In this document: in pieces, positions 6,509 to 9,296 of the stretch
Layout of the letters: each line of letters starts with the position of its first letter
Position numbering within the stretch: the first letter of the stretch is position 1
Source: DATKLX01 sp035542155
GTDB lineage: Bacteria; Chloroflexota; Anaerolineae; Anaerolineales; Anaerolineaceae
Assembly: GCA_035542155.1 (NCBI GenBank)
Contig: DATKLX010000242.1
Span: 1 to 9,296, forward strand
Reading direction: 5' to 3'
Length of the DNA: 9,296 nucleotides
Position numbers and translations under genes: made by a program
Notes under the pieces: model-generated
Told to the model about the DNA's origin: nothing
The model's input: the letters and a program-made list of their open reading frames with translations, nothing else
Database searches by the model: none

Positions 6509-6517
6509 ATTTTAACA
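6509..6517 (-). promoter_or_regulatory. Possible extended -10 promoter of the fmt operon (leaderless)
   Basis: On the minus strand TGTTAAAAT (TGn plus TAAAAT, one mismatch to TATAAT) ends 6 bases before the fmt ATG. Transcription would start at or next to the start codon. No clear -35 hexamer and no ribosome site were found. Confidence 0.45.
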
Positions 6518-6600
6518 CAGGAAGAGTGGAATGATGGGTGAAGACCAGCGGAGTTCTCTTTCTCGATAGGGAAAAAGGCTTTTATTGGGTGCTGGCCCGC

Positions 6601-6628
6601 TTGTCTTCTCTTGAAATTGTTGTACAAT
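6601..6628 (+). promoter_or_regulatory. Promoter of the DUF4870 gene
   Basis: TTGTCT (6601-6606) and TACAAT (6623-6628) are spaced by 16 bases, with 4/6 and 5/6 matches to the sigma-70 consensus. The AT-rich leader of about 50 bases that follows contains a short inverted repeat TTTGAA-TTGA-TTCAAA just before the ribosome site. Confidence 0.5.
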
Positions 6629-6686
6629 ATAAATCTATAAGACCTTAAATTTTTTTTGAATTGATTCAAAATGGAGGAAACATAAC

Positions 6687-7031
6687 ATGGCTGACCAGTA
6701 TACGAACGTTTCATCAGATTCGGATGTCACCGCTGACGACAAACTTTGGGCAATGCTGGCTTACATCCTCAGCCCGATCGTCCCTGTCATCATTCTCCTC
6801 ATGGAAGATAAGAAGAACCGGCCATTCATCAGGGCGCATAATGCGCAGGCCTTGGTCTGGGGCCTCTTGTATACCATCGTCGGCACCATCACCAGCGCGT
6901 TCCTCGTCGGCCTGTGCATCCTCCCCGTTGGTTTCATTCTCTCAGTTTATTGGGGCATCCAGGCTTACCAGGGCAAGTACGTCAATATCCCCGTGATCAC
7001 CAACTTCTGCAAACAGCAAGGTTGGGAATAA
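6687..7031 (+). CDS. DUF4870 (Tic20-like) small membrane protein
   Basis: A 114-residue protein with an acidic N-terminal tail, then DDKLWAMLAYILSPIVPVIILLM and KNRPFIRAHNAQALVW, the pattern that marks the DUF4870/Tic20-like family. Three hydrophobic helices are visible at about residues 21-39, 53-72 and 74-93, ending in a short polar tail. The conserved FIRAHNAQAL stretch between helices 1 and 2 is intact. The function of bacterial members is not established. GGAGGAAA lies 6-13 bases before the ATG at 6687. The gene has its own promoter and its own intrinsic terminator, so it is a single-gene unit, divergent from the fmt operon. Length is typical for the family. Confidence 0.85.
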   Translation: MADQYTNVSSDSDVTADDKLWAMLAYILSPIVPVIILLMEDKKNRPFIRAHNAQALVWGLLYTIVGTITSAFLVGLCILPVGFILSVYWGIQAYQGKYVNIPVITNFCKQQGWE

Positions 7032-7047
7032 ACCCAGGCGTTCGCAG

Positions 7048-7075
7048 AAAAGGCATCCCGCGTGGATGCCTTTTT
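7048..7075 (+). terminator. Intrinsic terminator after the DUF4870 gene
   Basis: AAAAGGCATCC (7048-7058) pairs perfectly with GGATGCCTTTT (7064-7074) across a 5-base loop, and the stem runs into a T5 tract. It begins 16 bases after the stop codon. Confidence 0.9.
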
Positions 7076-7212
7076 CTATTTAATCCTTATGCTTTCCAGG
7101 ATGGACCGTGCGCCACCGACTCCGATCCGGCGCAATTTATTCTTAGTATAACCATGACATTTATCGACAATTCTCGTGTCTTCTGACCGGCGACTCCTTC
7201 TGTGATATATAG

Positions 7213-7218
7213 TACAAT
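7213..7218 (+). promoter_or_regulatory. Possible -10 element giving a leaderless mRNA
   Basis: TACAAT ends exactly 6 bases before the ATG at 7225, and no Shine-Dalgarno lies between. No good -35 is seen at normal spacing (CTGACC at 7183-7188 is too far). The 10-base palindrome ATGGGCCCAT (7217-7226) overlaps the -10 end and the start codon. Confidence 0.45.
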
Positions 7219-7224
7219 GGGCCC

Positions 7225-7581
7225 ATGCCGGTCGAGGATTGGAAGCTGGATTTTGAGTTAGAGTTGCAGCGCGCCGAAAACGCCCGCAGATCGGGCAACG
7301 AAGGCCAGGCCAGAGTCTGCGCCCGCCGCGCGGCCGGGCTGCTCAGCCAGCAATACCTGCGCACCCTCTCCATTCCCTTCGAGGGCTATAGCGCGTACGA
7401 CCTGATCGCTGTCCTTCAGGAACAGCCCGTTCTCCCAGAACCAGCTCGTGAGATTCTCGCCCACCTGAGAGCGCGGGTGGAACCGGGCGGCGTTTTTCCT
7501 CTCCCGGTCGACCTGATCGCGGAAACTCGCCAGCTCCCCGCACTGTTGGGAATGGTGGATGAGAAACCATCGAATTCATAA
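7225..7581 (+). CDS. Conserved-looking small protein of unknown function
   Basis: A 118-residue soluble protein with no signal peptide or membrane helix. The N-terminal half is strongly helical: ELELQRAENARRSGNEGQARVC (about residues 11-32) runs into ARRAAGLLSQQYL (33-45). A linker with SAYDLIAVLQ (56-65) and a second helical part (PEPAREILAHLRARV, 71-85) follow, and it ends with PVDLIAETRQLPALL. The pattern recalls small helical-bundle (HEPN-like) proteins I associate with Chloroflexota genomes, but the R-x4-6-H ribonuclease motif of active HEPN proteins is not visible, so any assignment is tentative. The ATG at 7225 has no ribosome site; a -10-like TACAAT lies 6 bases upstream, suggesting a leaderless transcript. 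The glutaredoxin gene follows within about 20 bases, and both probably share a transcript ending at the terminator near 7880. The coding frame is well formed; the function is unknown. Confidence 0.7.
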   Translation: MPVEDWKLDFELELQRAENARRSGNEGQARVCARRAAGLLSQQYLRTLSIPFEGYSAYDLIAVLQEQPVLPEPAREILAHLRARVEPGGVFPLPVDLIAETRQLPALLGMVDEKPSNS

Positions 7582-7601
7582 AAAGGATGCAAAAAGACCT
7601 C

Positions 7602-7859
7602 ATGATGGACTGCGAAATCATCGTCTACGGCACGACCTGGTGCACCGACTGCCTGCGAACCAGACGAATTCTGGATCGCGAAAAAATCCCTTACCGCTTC
7701 ATCAACATCGAATTCGACAAAGAGGCAGCCTCGTACGTCACCCTGGTCAATCATGGAAACCTGAGCGTTCCGACCATCGTGTTCCAGGATGGGAGCCTAC
7801 TCGTCGAGCCGAACGAGCGCCAGCTTCTCGATCACATCGCGGCTGTGCAGGTGAATTAG
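7602..7859 (+). CDS. Glutaredoxin-like (mycoredoxin/NrdH-type) thiol-disulfide protein
   Basis: A small thioredoxin-fold protein of about 85 residues. IIVYGTTWCTDCLRTRRIL gives the first strand and a CxxC redox site (Cys14, Cys17 from the start used here). YRFINIEFDKEA forms the second strand, and LSVPTIVFQDGSLLVEP carries the cis-proline motif S-V-P-T (Pro58) and the next strand. Such proteins reduce disulfides or mixed thiols in the cytosol; the WCTDC site resembles actinobacterial mycoredoxins and NrdH more than the CPYC of classical glutaredoxins. The start is uncertain. ATGs are in frame at 7587, 7602 and 7605; 7587 has AAAAGG directly against it, leaving no spacer, so one of the later two is preferred though AAGG is then about 15 bases away. 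It follows the 118-residue gene closely and ends just before a terminator. Confidence 0.85.
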   Translation: MMDCEIIVYGTTWCTDCLRTRRILDREKIPYRFINIEFDKEAASYVTLVNHGNLSVPTIVFQDGSLLVEPNERQLLDHIAAVQVN

Positions 7860-7863
7860 ATAA

Positions 7864-7894
7864 AAAAACAGCCGCTCGAAAAGTGGCTGTTTTT
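7864..7894. terminator. Bidirectional intrinsic terminator
   Basis: AAAAACAGCCGCT (7864-7876) pairs with AGTGGCTGTTTTT (7882-7894), with one G-T pair, around the loop CGAAA. A-rich and T-rich flanks give a U-tract on both strands. It can serve the glutaredoxin unit (+) and the sigma/anti-sigma unit (-), whose last stop is at 7912. Confidence 0.85.
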
Positions 7895-7911
7895 GTGTAA
7901 ATTCGCAGATC

Positions 7912-8163
7912 TTACTTAAATATCGCCCGTTTGAGGGTGAGCAGGCCCAGCCCGGTAATCAACCCCCCGAACAGGACCAGCAGCGCCAGGCCAATGGCAG
8001 CCAGCACCCGTTCGGGATCTGGCTCTTCTTCATAAACCGTGACCGGCGGGATCACCAGGCGGTCTCTCAGGTGGGTCACAAAGCGGGCATCCGGATTGAC
8101 TGGTCTCAAGGAGGTCTGCAGATGATTCTCAAATTCGATTAAAGTGTCGCTCTTGACGGTCAT
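7912..8163 (-). CDS. Single-helix membrane protein coupled to the sigma factor; candidate anti-sigma factor
   Basis: An 83-residue protein whose ATG overlaps the TGA of the sigma gene by 4 bases (ATGA), so its translation is probably coupled. Residues 1-50 are polar and helical, including NPDARFVTHLRDRLVIPP (24-40), a P-D-x-x-F-V-x-x-L-R-x-R-L pattern that resembles segments seen in proteins encoded beside ECF sigma factors. A single transmembrane helix covers about residues 54-76 (VLAAIGLALLVLFGGLITGLG), followed by the short basic tail LKRAIFK. With the N-terminus in the cytosol it would suit a membrane-tethered anti-sigma factor. It lacks any His/Cys zinc motif (no HxxxCxxC) and has no extracytoplasmic sensor domain, so a classical ZAS anti-sigma is ruled out. 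The function rests on gene position; I do not recognise a named family. Confidence 0.7.
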   Translation of the reverse strand: MTVKSDTLIEFENHLQTSLRPVNPDARFVTHLRDRLVIPPVTVYEEEPDPERVLAAIGLALLVLFGGLITGLGLLTLKRAIFK

Positions 8164-8753
8164 TTGTTCTCTTCTCTTCTCTTCTCTGAATACTCAGGCG
8201 GATGCTCATCGGTGATTTCCAGATCGTCCCTCAAGGTCAGCAGGGTACGGTGGTAGAGGCTCTTCACCGCTCCTTCACTCTTCCCCATGATCACACCGAT
8301 CTCTGCGTTGGAAAGGCCTTCCACGAACTTCAAGATGATCAGTTGTTGCCGGTCCTCGGACAGCTTCCGGATCTTTTCGAGCAGGTGCTCCATTTCCTGA
8401 TTGCTGATCAGCAGGGTCTCAGGGAGATCCACCTTATGGTGCAGGGGGATGTTATCCTCAAGCGGAACCTCATGCCGCCGGCTATTATCGCGGTGCCAGT
8501 TAGCTACCAGGTTATGGGCAATCCGGTACAACCAGGCTGAGAAAGGCACCCCCATATTGCGGAAATGGCCGATATGATTGTGCGCTCGAAAAAACACACG
8601 CGCAGTCAAATCCTCAGCATCGAAAGCATTCCCCGTCCGATAGTAAATATAGTTGTAGATGCGTCCCACGTACCGCTCGTACAACTGGCCAAAGGCTTCC
8701 ACATCTCCCTGGGACGCACCTGCCAGGATTGCTTCTTCATTGTTTTCTGGCAC
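8160..8753 (-). CDS. RNA polymerase sigma factor, ECF-like (sigma-70 family)
   Basis: A 197-residue sigma factor with only regions 2 and 4. Region 2 covers about residues 16-92. FGQLYERYVGRIYNYIYYRTG leads to the DAEDLTARVFFRAH segment that contacts core polymerase, then FSAWLYRIAHNLVANWHRD, the -10 recognition helix. After a variable linker, region 4 (about 120-175) contains LSEDRQQLIILKFVEGLSNAEIGVIMGKSEGAVKSLYHRTLLTLR, with the helix-turn-helix that reads the -35. There is no region 1 or 3, and no SnoaL or zinc-binding tail. The start is a GTG (8751-8753) with AGGGA about 8 bases upstream; no ATG in frame fits better. A ~20-residue charged C-terminal tail (ending EKRREENK) is encoded by a GAGAA repeat and overlaps the partner gene. 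It follows an S8 protease gene by 78 bases on the same strand. The target genes are unknown. Confidence 0.9.
   Translation of the reverse strand: MPENNEEAILAGASQGDVEAFGQLYERYVGRIYNYIYYRTGNAFDAEDLTARVFFRAHNHIGHFRNMGVPFSAWLYRIAHNLVANWHRDNSRRHEVPLEDNIPLHHKVDLPETLLISNQEMEHLLEKIRKLSEDRQQLIILKFVEGLSNAEIGVIMGKSEGAVKSLYHRTLLTLRDDLEITDEHPPEYSEKRREENK
8167..8186. repeat. Four perfect TTCTC/GAGAA pentanucleotide units
   Basis: On the minus strand GAGAA is repeated four times without error inside the last codons of the sigma gene, 3 bases before the ATG of the membrane-protein gene. It also provides the only purine-rich stretch that could act as ribosome site for that gene. Confidence 0.85.
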
Positions 8754-8785
8754 TGTGGCAATCCCTGCTGAAGAGCTTTCCTATT

Positions 8786-8817
8786 ATTAAAACACCGGCT
8801 ATGGTCGAAGGTTTCAA
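8786..8817 (-). promoter_or_regulatory. Possible promoter upstream of the sigma gene
   Basis: On the minus strand TGTTTTAAT (TGn plus TTTAAT, 8794-8786) is a possible extended -10. TTGAAA (8817-8812) lies 20 bases before the hexamer, somewhat far for a -35. The same region contains GAAACC, which resembles an ECF -35 element and would allow autoregulation. Evidence is weak. The 78 bases between the S8 and sigma genes hold no clear terminator. Confidence 0.3.
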
Positions 8818-8831
8818 TCCAGGAAAAGAAC

Positions 8832-9296
8832 TCATCGTAGTTCCATCGCGGCTTTGACTGCAGCATACGCGTCGACGATCCCATACCCATAAGCGTTGTT
8901 CGGCATAGTGCCGCTCTTGACGCAGGAAGGCAGCCCGCCCTGGTGCGGTTTGGCTGTCTGATCCAGGATTTGCTGCGTTAGATCGATATTGCCTCGCAGC
9001 GCCGGGTTGGCCGACCACATCAGGGCAACCACGCCAACGACATGCGGGCCGGCCATCGACGTACCGCTGTTGCTGGCATAGGTACTGCCCGGGAAGGTGG
9101 AGAGCACCCCCTCCCCTGGGGCGGCAATGTCCGGCTTGACCCGCCCGCTGCCATCCACGGTCACCGGGCCAAGGCTGCTGAAATTGGCCAACTGTCCTGT
9201 GGTGTCCACTGCTCCCACGCTGTAGGCCTCCGCGTAAATAGCCAGCGGGTTGTCTACCGTTCCGCACCCGAACAACCCGTCATTCCCCGCGGAGGC
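8832..9296 (-). CDS. Subtilisin-family serine protease (S8), C-terminal part (5' end outside window)
   Basis: The frame is open from the right window edge to a TGA at 8832-8834, giving about 154 residues. It begins with ASAGNDG, where the Asn (9282-9284) is the oxyanion-hole residue of subtilases. It continues with YSVGAVDTTGQLANFSSLGP and VKPDIAAPGEGVLST, then NSGTSMAGPHVVGVVALMW, with the catalytic Ser at 9057-9059. The Asp and His of the triad lie upstream, outside the window. After the Ser helix come LTQQILDQTAKP and NNAYGYGIVDAYAAVKAAMELR, the usual end of the S8 fold, so there is no extra C-terminal domain. Two cysteines (in FGCGT and PSCVKSG) could form a disulfide, fitting a secreted enzyme, but the signal peptide region cannot be seen. 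It lies upstream of the sigma gene on the same strand; a shared transcript is possible. Confidence 0.93.
   Translation of the reverse strand, partial: ASAGNDGLFGCGTVDNPLAIYAEAYSVGAVDTTGQLANFSSLGPVTVDGSGRVKPDIAAPGEGVLSTFPGSTYASNSGTSMAGPHVVGVVALMWSANPALRGNIDLTQQILDQTAKPHQGGLPSCVKSGTMPNNAYGYGIVDAYAAVKAAMELR

Noticed and set aside
6611..6633. TTGAAA and TATAAA as an alternative promoter for the DUF4870 gene
   Set aside because: The spacing is only 11 bases, too short for sigma-70. The TTGTCT/TACAAT pair fits better.
7587..7601. ATG at 7587 as the glutaredoxin start
   Set aside because: The AAAAGG ribosome-like sequence touches the ATG with no spacer, and the fold begins near CEIIVYG just after the ATGs at 7602 and 7605. 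Not fully excluded.
1..9296. CRISPR arrays, insertion sequences, tRNA or rRNA genes, phage or toxin-antitoxin modules
   Set aside because: No spaced direct repeats, transposase motifs, cloverleaf-like segments or phage genes were found by reading both strands. The only tandem repeat is the short GAGAA run.

Overview
The window carries part of a bacterial chromosome of medium-high GC content. No mobile element, CRISPR array, rRNA or tRNA was seen. The gene families (FtsH, an MGDG-synthase-like glycosyltransferase, a rhomboid protease, a DUF4870 membrane protein, a sigma factor with a one-helix partner) and the style of two small unknown proteins suggest a member of the Chloroflexota, probably Anaerolineae-like. 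This is an inference from protein character, not a measured phylogeny.

Layout from left to right. The 3' end of ftsH (+) ends at a very strong perfect hairpin. Next comes a two-gene unit (+): a GT28/MGDG-synthase-type glycosyltransferase and a rhomboid intramembrane protease, joined by a TAATG stop/start overlap. The next ~300 bp hold a decayed gene remnant (-) and an extended -10 promoter driving a small pterin-4a-carbinolamine dehydratase gene (+). A tight three-gene operon on the minus strand follows, read right to left: fmt (methionyl-tRNA formyltransferase), a ketopantoate-reductase-family gene (panE/apbA), and a GH13 neopullulanase/cyclomaltodextrinase-like amylase. Gaps are only 6 nt, and each downstream ribosome site lies inside the preceding gene. 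Divergent from fmt is a DUF4870 membrane protein with its own promoter and terminator (+). Next is a pair of small genes (+), an unrecognised 118-aa protein and a glutaredoxin-like protein, ending at a bidirectional terminator. Facing them on the minus strand are an ECF-like sigma factor and a single-helix membrane protein overlapping by 4 nt (ATGA), probably a sigma/anti-sigma pair. The window ends with the C-terminal part of a subtilisin-family (S8) protease (-).

The parts that stand out are: (1) two genes, fmt and the 118-aa gene, with a -10-like hexamer exactly 6 nt before the ATG and no visible Shine-Dalgarno, as expected for leaderless mRNAs; (2) four perfect GAGAA units at the sigma/anti-sigma junction, where slippage would change the sigma C-terminus and break the coupling; (3) a truncated membrane-protein gene remnant with an amber codon at position 3; and (4) the candidate anti-sigma protein, which lacks a visible zinc motif. 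Nothing in the window forms an obvious defence system or a clearly new multi-gene system. Most genes are housekeeping.
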